From: Cyphellophora europaea CBS 101466 | Lineage: Eukaryota > Ascomycota > Eurotiomycetes > Chaetothyriales > Cyphellophoraceae | Assembly: GCF_000365145.1 (NCBI RefSeq) | Contig: NW_008481811.1 | Coordinates: 2,108,001 to 2,172,000, forward strand | Length of the DNA stretch: 64,000 bases | Direction of reading: 5' to 3' | Shown: positions 11,222 to 22,713 of the stretch, piece by piece | How positions within the stretch are numbered: position 1 is the stretch's first letter | Layout of the letters: each line of letters starts with the position of its first letter | Notes under the pieces: model-generated | What the model was told of the DNA's origin: nothing | Database searches by the model: none | Seen by the model: the letters and a program-made list of their open reading frames with translations, nothing else | Program-made: the position numbers and the translations under genes

Positions 11222-13255
11222 ATGTCAGGCTGGTTCAGCTCCGGCACCACGGCCCTCGACGAGCAGATCGAGAAGGCAACTTCGTCCAGCCTCGAGGACA
11301 TCGCAACGAGCTTGGAGATATCCGATCTAATACGATCTAAAACGGTGCAGCCTAAAGATGCCATGCGCTCCTTGAAGCGCCGAATAGGCAACAAGAATCC
11401 CAATGTTCAGCTCTCTACCCTCAAGCTGACCGACACCTGCGTGAAGAACGGTGGCTCACATTTCCTCACTGAGATAGCGTCTCGAGAGTTCATGGACAAC
11501 CTGGTGTCTCTCCTCAAAGCATACGGCCCAGCTGAAGTCAACGAGGACGTTAAGCAGAAGATCCTAGAGCTCGTCCAGACGTGGGCCAGCGCCACAAAGG
11601 GAAGATACGATCTGTCCTACATCAACACTGTGTACGAGTCTCTGCAACGTGAGAACTATCGATTTCCACCGAAGGTCGAGTTGTCCAGCAGCATGGTCGA
11701 CAGCAGTGCCCCGCCCGAGTGGACCGATAGTGATGTTTGCATGCGCTGCCGGACGGCGTTTACCTTCACCAACCGGAAGCACCACTGCAGAAACTGTGGC
11801 AACGTCTTCGACCAGCAATGCTCGAGCAAAACCATTGCATTACCGCACTTGGGCATTATGCAGCCTGTTCGTGTTGACGATGGATGCTATGACAAGCTGC
11901 AGAGGAAGCAGAAACCTGGCGACGACCGCAGAGTCTCCTTCGCTACCAAGCCGAGCCCCATGCAGCCCCGAAGCGCTCGTATCGAACATAGCTCATTCGA
12001 TGATGATTTGAAGAAAGCACTCGAGATGAGCCTGGAAGAGGCCAAAGGCATCTCTAACACTGGCTACGTCTCACAATCGCAATCGAAGAAGGAATCAAAG
12101 CCCAAAACGAATGGCACAAATAATGAGGAAGAGGATGATCCGGACCTGAAGGCGGCAATAGCATTGTCCTTGAAAGAGGCGGAAGAGCAGGCAAAGAAGC
12201 ACGCCGCGAATTTCAGGAAGTCAACAACAAATGACACTTCCGCGTCTTCTTCATCGCAGCCTTTTGTCATGCCGAAGAACGATTATGAGCTGTCGGTTAT
12301 GGAAGGCGAAAACATCAACTTATTCTCTACCTTAGTTGACCGGTTGCAGCACCAACCTCCCGGCACGATCCTACGAGAGCCCCAAATACAAGAGCTGTAC
12401 GAAAGTATTGGCAAGCTACGGCCCAAGTTAGCACGCACCTTGGGCGAGACGATGTCCAAGAGCGATGCTCTACTAGACTTACACTCCAAACTATCAACAG
12501 TCGTCCGATATTACGATCGTATGCTGGAAGACCGCCTGAACAACACCTACAATCAGCGCAACCCCGGGTACCCCGGGTATGGCATGCCGTCGCCCGCGAT
12601 CAACCACCATCAGAACAGTGCGTACCCATCGATGCCGCCCAATCAAACGCCTCATATGAATCATGCTCCAAGCGGCGCAGAAAATTACTACTTCAGCAAC
12701 GCACCAACCGACTCTTACGCCACACCTGCACAACAGCATATGCCTCCTCCTCAGCGTTCATACTCCTACTCAAGCCAGAGCACCGAGAAGGCGTCGTACC
12801 CAGCCTATCCACCGCAGGGCCAGGCTGCACCAAATCAACCAAGCCAGTACAACCAGCCACCTTCTCCACAGCAATACCATCAACAGCAGGCCTACCCACC
12901 GCAGCCTCAACCACCAGCCTCACAGCCGCCTTCTGCGTATCCATCCCTCCCACCGGTCGAGCAATCGCAACAGCAGCAGCCTCCGCCTTCTGGCTATCCA
13001 CCCCTCGCGCAGCAACACACTGGTGGCTCTTCCAGCGGTGCCTACCCATCAATGCCACCCGCCCCACCACAGTCGCAACAGTACCAACCGCCCCCTCAGC
13101 AGTACGCGCCTCCCGCTCAACAACAGCATCAGCAGGCGCCGTACGCGTCATACGCCCAAACATACCCCGCCGCACCCACGCACGCTCCGCAGCCCGCGCA
13201 GCCGGCGGTGCCGCCGCCGCAGCCGAAGGTGGAGGAGAGCTTGATCGAATTGTGA
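11222..13255 (+). CDS. VPS27: Vps27-like ESCRT-0 subunit (VHS-FYVE-UIM-GAT)
   Basis: Endosomal sorting adaptor that binds PI3P and ubiquitinated cargo and recruits ESCRT-I. Single exon, 677 residues. Order: VHS domain (about 1-150), FYVE zinc finger (about 170-225) with the hallmark RKHHCRNCG, two ubiquitin-interacting motifs (DDDLKKALEMSLEEAK near 260; DPDLKAAIALSLKEAEEQ near 303), a GAT-like helical region (about 355-440, LFSTLVDRL to YYDRMLEDRL), and a long Pro/Gln/Tyr-rich tail. The last residues, ESLIEL, form a clathrin-box-like motif placed exactly at the C-terminus. No clean PSAP/PTAP motif stands out in the tail, so ESCRT-I binding may use a variant. It is divergent from DOA4. Confidence 0.95.
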   Translation: MSGWFSSGTTALDEQIEKATSSSLEDIATSLEISDLIRSKTVQPKDAMRSLKRRIGNKNPNVQLSTLKLTDTCVKNGGSHFLTEIASREFMDNLVSLLKAYGPAEVNEDVKQKILELVQTWASATKGRYDLSYINTVYESLQRENYRFPPKVELSSSMVDSSAPPEWTDSDVCMRCRTAFTFTNRKHHCRNCGNVFDQQCSSKTIALPHLGIMQPVRVDDGCYDKLQRKQKPGDDRRVSFATKPSPMQPRSARIEHSSFDDDLKKALEMSLEEAKGISNTGYVSQSQSKKESKPKTNGTNNEEEDDPDLKAAIALSLKEAEEQAKKHAANFRKSTTNDTSASSSSQPFVMPKNDYELSVMEGENINLFSTLVDRLQHQPPGTILREPQIQELYESIGKLRPKLARTLGETMSKSDALLDLHSKLSTVVRYYDRMLEDRLNNTYNQRNPGYPGYGMPSPAINHHQNSAYPSMPPNQTPHMNHAPSGAENYYFSNAPTDSYATPAQQHMPPPQRSYSYSSQSTEKASYPAYPPQGQAAPNQPSQYNQPPSPQQYHQQQAYPPQPQPPASQPPSAYPSLPPVEQSQQQQPPPSGYPPLAQQHTGGSSSGAYPSMPPAPPQSQQYQPPPQQYAPPAQQQHQQAPYASYAQTYPAAPTHAPQPAQPAVPPPQPKVEESLIEL

Positions 13256-13889
13256 TTCCAGCCGTTTCATAACGGTCGCTGAGGAGGCAGCAAATAGTCT
13301 ACATCAAGCGCACGGCAGCATCGTAACGACAGTCAAACTGCACCGGTCCAAGGCGATGAGCCTGAGGTCGAAATAGGAGTTCCAAACGTCACCAAGAGGA
13401 GAGGGAGTGGAATGAGGTTTGGAGCCCGGGATATACTTTGTGCAGCGCAGCGCAGATTTTGGAATACCCATATCGACACATTGAATTCTGTGTATTAGAC
13501 CGCCGTAGCCGGCGAGAGAGAGAGAGAGAGAGTGGTCGGGCGGGGGCGGAATTGTAAGAGAGATGAAATTGATACCACATCTAGCACAGCATTGCTTTTT
13601 GAAAAATGAGAGGCAGGACACTCGTTGCAACGTCTTCACTAAACACCCCGCTTGATTGTCCGTCCGATCTATTCTGTTCTGCTTCCTGGGGGTTGTCTTT
13701 GCGTACATGCGCTCTAAGCATGTTGGTCTATTCTGCCCGCACCTTCTATGACGAGAAGCGTTTGCGACAAGATCGTATGCGCCGTGCCCGTATCGTGCAA
13801 TGTCCCTGGCAGCACGTGCACGCTGATGCTTGCTCCGGCCCTGACTGATCCTGCCCCTGATGAATGCTTTCAGTTCTCTGACTTGTTGC
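13256..13889. other. Convergent 3' intergenic with (GA)n tract
   Basis: 634 bases between the convergent VPS27 and ankyrin genes. It contains a GA dinucleotide run at about 13513-13532. Open frames here are shadows of the ankyrin gene end or lack a start; nothing else is visible. Confidence 0.6.
13513..13532. repeat. (GA)n microsatellite
   Basis: About ten uninterrupted GA units in the intergenic stretch between VPS27 and the ankyrin gene. Confidence 0.9.
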
Positions 13890-16800
13890 TCACTCTTCTC
13901 CCTTGCTGCGCTTCGCGCCTTCGAACTCCTTGCCCAGGACTTCTGCTGACCACTTCTCCCAATCCCACTTTCTCTTCCCTGCTGCCTCATTCCACCAACG
14001 CTTGACCTCATCACCACCTTCTTCCAGCTCACCCCACCTCCTACCTCGTCTTCCATACTCCTCGCCATAGCGCTCTCTCGTCTGCATTCCTGTTGCATGC
14101 AGTCCCAGCCGTTCCTGTCGTCTCGTCTCCTCATTTCGCTTCTGCTGCTGAATCGCCAGACGCTTCGCCACTTCATTCGCGTCGAGAACACTGACGAGTT
14201 TGCGCTTGCCAGGGTACTTCTCCGCCAATTTCTTCATGAGATGGTGCATTCGCCACACGCTGTTCCGCTCTGCAATGTCCCCCTTTTCTTCGCCAGCAAT
14301 GAAGGTGTTCAGGGCATCGTTGGCTCTATCGTCTTCAGTTCGTTCCCGATGAAGCTGGAAACTCGCCCCTGGCTGTTGTGTCACACTTTGACGTTGCGTA
14401 TTGCTGAGGGAAGGCGGATCATCAATCAGATTCCGTAGATATCTCGTCTCGGCCACATCGATTGGCGTCATGCCAGTGGCATTCTCCCAATAGAGCATCT
14501 CAGGGCGGTATTCGATGAGGCTCTTGACTAAATGCTCTTGAGCAGAGCGGACCAACGTGTGTATGACATAGTCGCCGGCGCCATCTAGTACCTCAAGATC
14601 CTGGCCCTTAGAATGTCGGAAAACAACTCTGCACGCTTTAAGGGCAGTGTCACGTCGAGTGTTGGCGTTCAGGAGTAAAGCTAGCGGCGTCTTCGATGGC
14701 TCTGAAACCGAGGACTTCTCAACGAACATCCCATTCACGAGCTTTGGATCAAAAAGCTGAATGGCGGCATCGAGCAAGTCTGGGTCGGGGATGCTGTACG
14801 AAGAGTCTCCGAGGATCATGTGTAGGACGCTCTCACCCTGACTGTTCCTCGCGAGCTGGTTCGCTCCGGCCTCAAGAAGCGCTTTAACAATGTTCATGCG
14901 TCGCAATCTGACGGCCGTGTGTAAAGGTGTGTTTCCGCTGTCATCCTTGACCTCGATCGTGTGAGGCATTGCCTTGAGTATGTAATCAAACATAGGCGAT
15001 GTGCCAGCTTCTGTGGGAGCACACATGACAGCGACGTGTAGCGCAAGGTCTGATCGGATTCCGAGCCAGGATGATAGTGCTCCTTCGATTCCTCCCTTGG
15101 CTTGGGACAGACTCTGTATGCGTTTGTCTGTCTTATAGCGTTCGGCAAATTCCATGTACCGACGGAGGGGCGCATCCGAGAGAAAGAACTCCGCCGAATC
15201 CAGGTTTCCTTGAAAAATAGACCGTAGAACAAGAGAATGGTCAATTTCTGTTTTCGACTTCGTGCCACGACCAGTCCCACCATGGTTGTGTTGACCTTTC
15301 GCAGCCCAGTCTTCGCGCTTCCGGCCATGTACTGTCAGGCCTTGATAATACTGCGGCTTCTCGTCAAGCTGAATACCGCTCTGCTTTACCATTGCCTGTA
15401 ATGGAATCGCAGCTCCCGAGGTTGTGATAATCTCGCCCACCATCTCGATGCGGCCTAAGCTCATGGCGAAGTCGAAATCCCCAGAAGGAATATTGTAGAT
15501 TCCCGAAATACCCTCAGGCGTTTCCTGACGAGCCATAAGGTCTTTTCCAACTTGAATGAAGAACTTCAATAACTCAATATCGTTCTTCACGATGGCATGC
15601 CTGATCGGAGAAGAAGTACACCGTGTTCCTTCCTGCGAGAAGGCAGCTTGTAGATAGTCCCACGAATTCGGCACCACCCGGTAGCAGTAATAGCTCTTGT
15701 CTGGAAATCCGTAAGAAGCCTTGACGAGTTTTGCTTGGCCTTGATGAGCACGCCACCACTGTGCATTCCACTCCACCATCGCAACTGGAGAGACCTTGGA
15801 CTTGACCGTGTCACCCAAGGTGGCGATGTTATCAATGGTGAAGCGGTCGTCAACGATTTCCGCGAAGACGTGTGGCTCGTCGCTTGCACCACCAGAGACT
15901 TCGCTGCTATCGTCGCTAACGTCGCTATCGTCTTCACGTGCGCCGAGAAAGTAGCGATATTTGGGCTCGTTATCCGATGGCTTGTACTGGACTGTTGATA
16001 TCTCTAGGATTACACGGGCTAATTGATTGTGCCCACGAATCACAGCAATTGAAAATGGACTGAACCCAGCTTGGTCTCTTATGGCGATAGCCAGAGGCTG
16101 CATGCTGTCGAGGGTCAGCTGTTTGACAGTGTCGATGTCGCCGGTCCAGGCTGCTTCGAACAATTTGATGTATAGCTCCTTCTTTGCGTCAGTCGCAGCA
16201 GAGTCGTTGAACCAGAAAGTGGTCTTGTATGGCTCATTCGGCCCATCCCTATTGCGATCGTCGTAAGAGCGGTATTGCCGCAACGGATCTGGTTCCGGCG
16301 CTTTTGGGAAAAGCTCCCGAAAGCTTTTTGCTCCATTCTTGAGCAATGTCTCCTTCAGGGCCTCAAGCTTCGCCCTAACTTTTACAACTGCAACTCTTTT
16401 CTCCTCTGGAAATTGAATCTCACGGGAGCTGAAATCCTCCAGCGCTTTCTTGTATTGCTCCATTTGGTATTTTCTCACCTCTTTGGCCTGTTCGAGGTTG
16501 TTGATTGCAGTCCACAGTCGATAGGAGTCTTGAGGATAATTTGTGTAGCTGTCGTCGGCGTCAAGAGGCGCAGGTGCTTCCGGCTTCACTGAGTCTTTGG
16601 ATTGCTCGTCGATGTAGTCGCTGAGCTTCTTAATTTGTTTGTCAACTAGGTCGAGAAGGGAGTTGTTGCCGCCATCCCAAGTCCGCCCCCCAAGTAGCTC
16701 GTGAGCTGCACGAGGACAGACATTGATATCCGCGCCTGCTTCAACAAGCTTCATGGCTATCTCGGGCAGTTCCAACTGCACGGCTACAACCAGCGGTTGC

Positions 16801-19544
16801 TCAACGTTCTTGCCAAAATCTTTGCGAACATCTTCAGGAGATAGAAACGATCGATGGGATGACCAGACCTTTGCGAAGCCTTCGAAGTCTACCTGAGGTT
16901 GAGCTCCGAGGCGAAGTAGATGAGAGACAAGTTCAACTTTTCCAGTGTGGACGGCCGTTAACAGCGGGGCTTCAATGTTGGTGCTGTAGTACCGAATTTT
17001 CGTCATGCTAACATGGTTGAGAGCCTTCTTGAGGACATTAGGATCCGTTCGCTCGGTCAGAGCTCGCACGATCTCTTGTTTCGCATCTTTGATCGCAAAA
17101 TGCAAGGCAGAGACTCCGTTCATGTCGGCTTGTGTAGTTATGGCCCCATTTGAGATGAGGCATCCGATCATTTTGCGTGCTTCAGCTAATGGCTGCTTTA
17201 ATGCGAGGACGAGAGTCAAAATGGCCGCCTCGGGCTGTCGATCCAGACTCGATAGAATCTTGACCGGCAATAGAACGTCGGCTCCGTACTTCTGGACGAG
17301 TAGGTCCACGACTTTCAGCTTACCGGCGATGACGGCTAGGTGTAAAGGCGAAAGAGGTGAATCCCAAGCTAGAACATCAACGTCGTAGACGTCAGGCTCA
17401 TCTTCATCCTCGTCATTCTTTTCTTCTGGCTTCACCTTCACGAAGGAACCTTCGGTCATTTCGTCAGAGGTATCCTCTTCATCTGTCTCATCCATGTCGG
17501 AGTCGGATTCAGAGTCGGCCGACTTGATTTCTTCACTATCATTGTTTGCTTCAGCCGCAGCCCTTCTTGTGGACCTGCGCACGTCTTCTTTCTGGTCTTG
17601 TATAGCCTCGTTAGCAGAACTGCGCTCCAGTAAGGCTTGTACCATCTCGGTCTGTCCACGATATGCGGCGATATGCAGCGCAGTGAGGCCGTTGTACAGC
17701 CTCGAGACGATCCTAGCGCCATGATCGATCAGGTACTCGACAATCTCCGGGGTCGAACACATGGTAGCGAGCTGAAGAGGTGTTCTACCAGCATGGTCAC
17801 GGCGATTGACGTCGACAGATTCAAGCTCACCATTGGAGAACCAGTCGATGACGCCCTCGAGATCCTTGTCGACGATTGCCTGACACAATATTGTGGTGTT
17901 GCCTACGTAAGCCTGGATTCATCAGCGAAGTGACGTAGCATTGAACGACAGCATACTTGCTCAGTCCAGTCGTCATCTGTCAAAGGGTGGAAACTTCCGA
18001 TCGTTTGTCGACCAGGGTTGTCTTTGAGAAACTCCACATCACCTGAGATGTATAACTTGCTCTCCTCTTCGAAAGCGGCAAGATCTTCGTCCGTCTCCGG
18101 TTTTGGGCAGAATCCACAGCAATCATGGATCACATCTCCAACGGAGCCGAAGAAGGCGGGATGTCTGTGCAATTTTGTCTCACGATCTTTGGGTCGATTC
18201 CATTCAGCGTTGAGAAGAAGATCTTTGGTGAATAGTATCTTTTCGATCCGCTTTGCATTGTATTTTGGGCCGCTGTAGACGTCAGTACAAGCAATCTGCA
18301 AGAGGGCAAAGAGAATAAGCAGGTAAGGAGCCACCCAGAAGTCGCAGTCTCCAGATCAGTATGCCGGATTAGACTCACTATGGAACAGTGAAGGTGTTGT
18401 AGTTTGAAGTCTCGGATTCCTCGACCCATTCCGCAACGTCGTCGGGTTGCGAGTCTTTGACATTACCAGGCAAGGCGTGGCGGTAGCGGGCATTCCATGG
18501 CAGAGCTGGTCGATCACGCTCTTCGCGGCGCTTGGCCAGGTAGGTATCACGGTCATTGGGATGAGGCAGCTTTTCGAGGACCAACAAACGAGCCAGGCCG
18601 AGCACACGAGAGAAAGATCTTTCGTAAATGGTGGGATCGATACGAGCCCGATCAATCACCGGCCAATGGACTTCGAAGCCACGGTGTGAGTACTTGGAGA
18701 GTCGATTCTCGTAGGATGGTGATCGACGAGTCAGGTCAATGCCGTTGATCTGAGTCATGAAGGCTGCCATGGCACGTGGGGTAGCTAGGACCTGCTTGCC
18801 ATCGTAGGCGACCCCCGAGCAATCGACATCGAAACCGGTCAAGACCTCAGTGATGTTCTTGTACAATCGTAGCACGATCTGAACATGACGGGTTGGATAC
18901 TCTGAGACAATGGTAATGGCGTTCTTCGTCCGGATAGTAGTTGTCTCACTAAGGATGCTGTCACGAACAGCTTGCTCGATTGTCTTGATCTTTTCAATGG
19001 CTTGTTCCTCATCGAGGCCATAGATGAAGAGGTCGACATCGGAAGCTGGGGCCAAAGTCTGGTGGTAGTACGCACGCAAGGCACGCTTCGACTCGTTGTG
19101 CGGAGCGGCGACCGGGAGGAGGGCTGTAACAACTGAAGAACCTGCGGCGATGACGTTGCTCCAGTCGAGATCGACCAGAGAGGATTCCGAGAAGAGGTTG
19201 AAGTTCGTCTTGAATTCGGCAATATGGTTGACGATGGCCTGGCTTTCGTCCGCCTTTCTATCTTTAGTTGACAGAGCTAACAGATACTGGTCGTGGATTT
19301 GCGGTGTCTCCTTGGAGGGGTCCCGGGCTCTGATGATGGGCTGTGGATTGTCAGCCTGGAAGACGGGGATCAGGTGCTCCCTTTGAGCTGCTGCATGATC
19401 AGGGTGTTGAGCGAAGACTTCTCTGAGCTTTGATTCGTACTGAATGAAAGGTTCAGTTGCCTTGCGGAGCTCGGCTTGGGTCTTGAACTGTGCCGAATAC
19501 TGAAGGAAGCGCTCAACAGGTGCAGGTAGCTGTGGAAACTCCAT
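13890..19544 (-). CDS. Ankyrin-repeat protein with nucleotidyltransferase-like N-terminal domain
   Basis: Spliced from 18379-19544, 17957-18272 and 13890-17912 to 1834 residues. Introns: 18273-18378 (106 nt) joins TVP-Y-GPKYN; 17913-17956 (44 nt) joins WTEQ-AYVGN. The start at 19544 (MEFPQL) is preferred over the upstream in-frame ATG. The N-terminal 350 residues lack ankyrins and carry GSS (135-137), SDVDLFIYG (DVD at 169-171) and FDVDCSGVAYDG (238-249), a spacing like the GS...DxD...D active site of the polymerase-beta nucleotidyltransferase superfamily. Ankyrin repeats follow in several blocks (RTPLQLA, LTALHIAAYRGQTEMV, SPLHLAVIAGKLKVV, NTPLHTAVRLRRMNIV), separated by acidic linkers and coiled-coil-like segments. 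The C-terminus is basic and Arg/Glu-rich. Function unknown; enzymatic activity is an inference from motifs. Confidence 0.88.
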
Positions 19545-20032
19545 GGCGCGATTCAGGGGCTGGGTAAAAGAGTGTAGTGACTTTGTGGGTGATGCGGTGG
19601 TCGGTGTAAATGAACGCTTCAGAATACACAGGAGTGAGGCTATGAGATGCGAGATTGATGTGTTCGCTGAGTGTGCTCGCAGATAGTGATCAGCGGGGTA
19701 CAATCGTGGATCTGGGAAGAAAGTAGCGTACCAGAACGCGGCCACGTCAAAGACTTATAACCAGCAGAGACCGAACGCGAAGACCACACGAAACAACGTG
19801 ACATCAAAGACAGGCAATCATGACAGGGGTAGAGCAGGCAACGATACCCCACCTAAGCAACGCAGGAAGGCAGCTGCGTGGTGGGGGTCGCAGTTGCCTT
19901 TTCTGCCTGCTTCTGGCTCGCTCCTATTGGCTGAAATGTTCCGCGTGCAAGGCACTTTTTTCTTTTTGGCCGATCCCGCAACATTTTTGCAAGACCCCTC
20001 CTTTCTCTTGCTGTCTTGTCGCACAGACCAAG
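19545..20032. promoter_or_regulatory. Shared divergent upstream region, ankyrin gene and ADE13
   Basis: 488 bases. On the ADE13 side there is an ATTGG sequence (CCAAT box on the minus strand) at about 19925-19932 and a pyrimidine-rich leader (about 19990-20030) just before the ADE13 ATG. The open frame running through this region in the ADE13 frame is leader, since the conserved enzyme starts at 20033. Confidence 0.5.
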
Positions 20033-21493
20033 ATGTCGTCCTCGAGCTTCGACGTCTGGCAAAACCCGCTGGGGTCCCGCTATGCCTCTCAGGCTATGCT
20101 GAAGCTGTTCTCTCCACGCACAAGAGCTTCAACATGGCGGCAGTTGTGGGTGTGGCTAGCGGAGTCTCAGAAAGAGCTTGGGCTTGATGTGAGCGATGAG
20201 GCAATTACTCAAATGAAGGCTGCCGTAGTGTTTTCTGATGAGGATTTTCCGGTTGCTGCAGAAGAGGAGAAGAAACGCCGTCACGACGTTATGGCTCACG
20301 TCTATGCGTACGGTCTGCGAGCTCCAGCCGCCGAAAAACTCATCCATTGGGGAGCGACATCCTGCTATGTGACTGACAATGCAGACCTGATCTTCCTCCG
20401 GGATGGACTGGACATCCTGCTGCCTAAAGTCGCCAAATGCATCAAGAAGCTCTCCGAATTTGCTATCGAGCACCGATCATTGCCGTGCCTGGGATATACC
20501 CACGGTCAGCCAGCCCAACCTATCACTGTTGGCCGCCGTGCTGCACAGTGGGTCGAAGGGTTGCTGATGGATCTGCGAAACCTGGAGCGCGCTCGTGAGG
20601 ATTTGACGTTCCGTGGTGTGAAGGGTACGACTGGTTCACAAGCATCATTCCTCCAGATCTTCGACGGCGACCACGACAAAGTCAAGAAGCTCGATGATCT
20701 TGTAACTGCCAAAGCCGGCTTTCAGAAGCGTTCCATCATCAGTATCCAGACATACAATCGCAAGACGGATGTTGATGTTTCCAATGCTCTCAACTCGTTT
20801 GGTGCTACATGTGAGCATATCGCGACGACAATCCGAATGCTTGCTATGTTCAAGGAGCTCGAAGAACCATTCGAGAAAGATCAGATTGGCTCCTCCGCCA
20901 TGGCTTATAAGCGCAATCCTATGCGCTCAGAGCGTATATGCTCCCTGGCTCGCAAGCTGCAGACTTTGAACCAAGGCTTCGCCCAAACCTATGCCCACCA
21001 ATGGTTCGAACGCTCACTCGACGACTCCGCCATCCGCCGCATCGACATTCCCGAGATGTTCCTGCTTGCAGATGCACTTTGCATAATCCTGGACAACGTC
21101 TCCTCGGGTCTTGTGGTCTATCCTGCTGTCATCAATGCTCGTTTGCAGGCGGAGCTGCCATTCATGGCGACGGAGTCCATGATTATGCGGATGGTCCAAA
21201 AAGGTGGTAGCCGGCAGGAAGCTCATGAGCACATTCGAGTGCTGAGTCATCAGGCTGGCGCGGTAGTCAAGCAGGAGGGTAAGGCGAACGATCTCGTCGA
21301 ACGGGTGAAGCAGGAGCCGTTCTTCCAGCCCATCTGGGATGAACTCACCCCAGACAAATTACTCAATCCGGCTGCATTCGTCGGTCGTGCACCTGAACAG
21401 GTGCTTGAGTTCAAGGCTGAAATGGTCGAGCCAGCATTGGCCAGGTACAAGGACCAAATGGAGGTCGTGGCCGCCACCGAGATCAAGGTCTGA
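20033..21493 (+). CDS. ADE13: Adenylosuccinate lyase
   Basis: Purine biosynthesis: cleaves SAICAR to AICAR plus fumarate and adenylosuccinate to AMP plus fumarate; cytosolic homotetramer. Single exon, 486 residues, close to the yeast enzyme's length. The start at 20033 (MSSSSFDVWQNPLGSRYAS) fits the family N-terminus; an ATG 71 codons upstream would add leader-like sequence. Recognisable blocks: FSPRTRASTWRQLWVWLAE, LGYTHGQPAQP (catalytic His region), KGTTGSQASF, and the fumarase/aspartase signature SSAMAYKRNPMRSE near residue 288 with its catalytic Ser. Nothing is missing. Confidence 0.97.
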   Translation: MSSSSFDVWQNPLGSRYASQAMLKLFSPRTRASTWRQLWVWLAESQKELGLDVSDEAITQMKAAVVFSDEDFPVAAEEEKKRRHDVMAHVYAYGLRAPAAEKLIHWGATSCYVTDNADLIFLRDGLDILLPKVAKCIKKLSEFAIEHRSLPCLGYTHGQPAQPITVGRRAAQWVEGLLMDLRNLERAREDLTFRGVKGTTGSQASFLQIFDGDHDKVKKLDDLVTAKAGFQKRSIISIQTYNRKTDVDVSNALNSFGATCEHIATTIRMLAMFKELEEPFEKDQIGSSAMAYKRNPMRSERICSLARKLQTLNQGFAQTYAHQWFERSLDDSAIRRIDIPEMFLLADALCIILDNVSSGLVVYPAVINARLQAELPFMATESMIMRMVQKGGSRQEAHEHIRVLSHQAGAVVKQEGKANDLVERVKQEPFFQPIWDELTPDKLLNPAAFVGRAPEQVLEFKAEMVEPALARYKDQMEVVAATEIKV

Positions 21494-21600
21494 TTCGACG
21501 CATTACCGATAGATTGCCGTGAAGTTTTGTTGCTGTTGGCGGCAAACGATGGATAGAGTCCGGAATTGCAATTAACGTCCCAAGACAGCCCACCTTGATC

Positions 21601-22362
21601 TCACTCTTCAGCAATCTCGTGAACCACCCTCCATAGCCTCCTCGCCTCTGTCAACCGCTCATCTTCGTCATCGTCCTGCTGGTCAACATTGCCATGACCA
21701 TTCACATGATCACGCATCCTATTTCCAACCACTCTCTCGTTCCGCAGTCCTTCCACCTCACTCAAAAACACCTTCACCTTCTCCTTGACGGCGTCAGCAA
21801 CCTCCATCTCCCGCCTCCCTTCCTCCAGTAATCCCTCCAGCATCTCCTTGACGCTCTCCCTCGCCTGATGCGGCCGATACATATTGATCACCGCGTGCAC
21901 GTTGATGACCAGCCTCCTGATATCCTCCATCTTGTCCTGCCTCTCGCTCGGGTTGACTTCCATGATGGTCGTCAGCTCGAGAAAGTTCAGCAGCAGCGAC
22001 TTGGTGAGCTTGGTGAGCGTGACGGCGGGGTTGAAGCGCGGGGCGGCCGGATCGAAGAGAAGGATGGAGGCGGGAGGCGGGTCGGCTTGTGGGTGTACTT
22101 GGTTCGGGCGGGAGAAGGCGGGATACGCGCCGAATTGGGGGGCTGGCGGTGGAAGGAGGAGGGCCAGGTCATAAGGGAGATCGGACGTCGAGTCTGAGGA
22201 GGAGGTAGATGATTGAATCTCGGAGAGCCGAGAGATATTCGCGGTGCTGAAGTGCTTCCAGAATGGTGGAGGTGCGGGGAAGGGGGATTTGAGGAAATTC
22301 AGAGGGTTGTACTCCGGCTGAGCTTGTTGCTGCTCGTCGGCGGTTGGCTGAGCGTCGACCAT
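21601..22362 (-). CDS. MED7: Mediator complex subunit 7
   Basis: Middle-module subunit of Mediator, linking regulators to RNA polymerase II. Single exon, 253 residues, typical length. The N-terminus has the diagnostic Pro-rich stretch and FWKHFS (about 25-40). The conserved helical part shows LLLNFLELTTIM, KMEDIRRLVINVHAVIN and YRPHQARESVKEMLE, then a long helix and an acidic C-terminus. It is convergent with ADE13 (107 bases apart) and divergent from the PAP2 phosphatase gene. Confidence 0.95.
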   Translation of the reverse strand: MVDAQPTADEQQQAQPEYNPLNFLKSPFPAPPPFWKHFSTANISRLSEIQSSTSSSDSTSDLPYDLALLLPPPAPQFGAYPAFSRPNQVHPQADPPPASILLFDPAAPRFNPAVTLTKLTKSLLLNFLELTTIMEVNPSERQDKMEDIRRLVINVHAVINMYRPHQARESVKEMLEGLLEEGRREMEVADAVKEKVKVFLSEVEGLRNERVVGNRMRDHVNGHGNVDQQDDDEDERLTEARRLWRVVHEIAEE

Positions 22363-22713
22363 AGTGCTCGATGGCTGTAGAGCGCCAAATGTTGATTCGA
22401 CAGCTTATAGATCGGAGTGTCGTTGCGCAAGAAAAGTATAGACACGAGAGACAATGTTGGAGGCACATCACGCACCGAGACAGGTGGAGCGGAAGAGAGC
22501 ATCCGTGAAATCCAATCAAAGCGCAGCTTTTGCGGCGAACGCTGGATCCACTCTAGCGAAACTTGGATGGCTTGGAATTGACATCAGAGTGGCTTGGACA
22601 CGGATCTGCTGGCAGTACGGAGTACCTCTTATCACATCTTCACGATATTCCCAGGATCGCAGGCTGTCTCCTTCACTATACGCAAGTATTGTTAGCAACG
22701 AACCCTCTATAGC
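22363..22713. promoter_or_regulatory. Divergent upstream region, MED7 and PAP2 phosphatase
   Basis: 351 bases between the two ATGs, expected to hold both promoters. No specific motif recognised. Confidence 0.4.

Noticed and set aside
19820..20032. 71-codon N-terminal extension of adenylosuccinate lyase
   Set aside because: Cys- and Trp-rich, unlike any known enzyme N-terminus; a CT-rich leader ends exactly at the downstream ATG.
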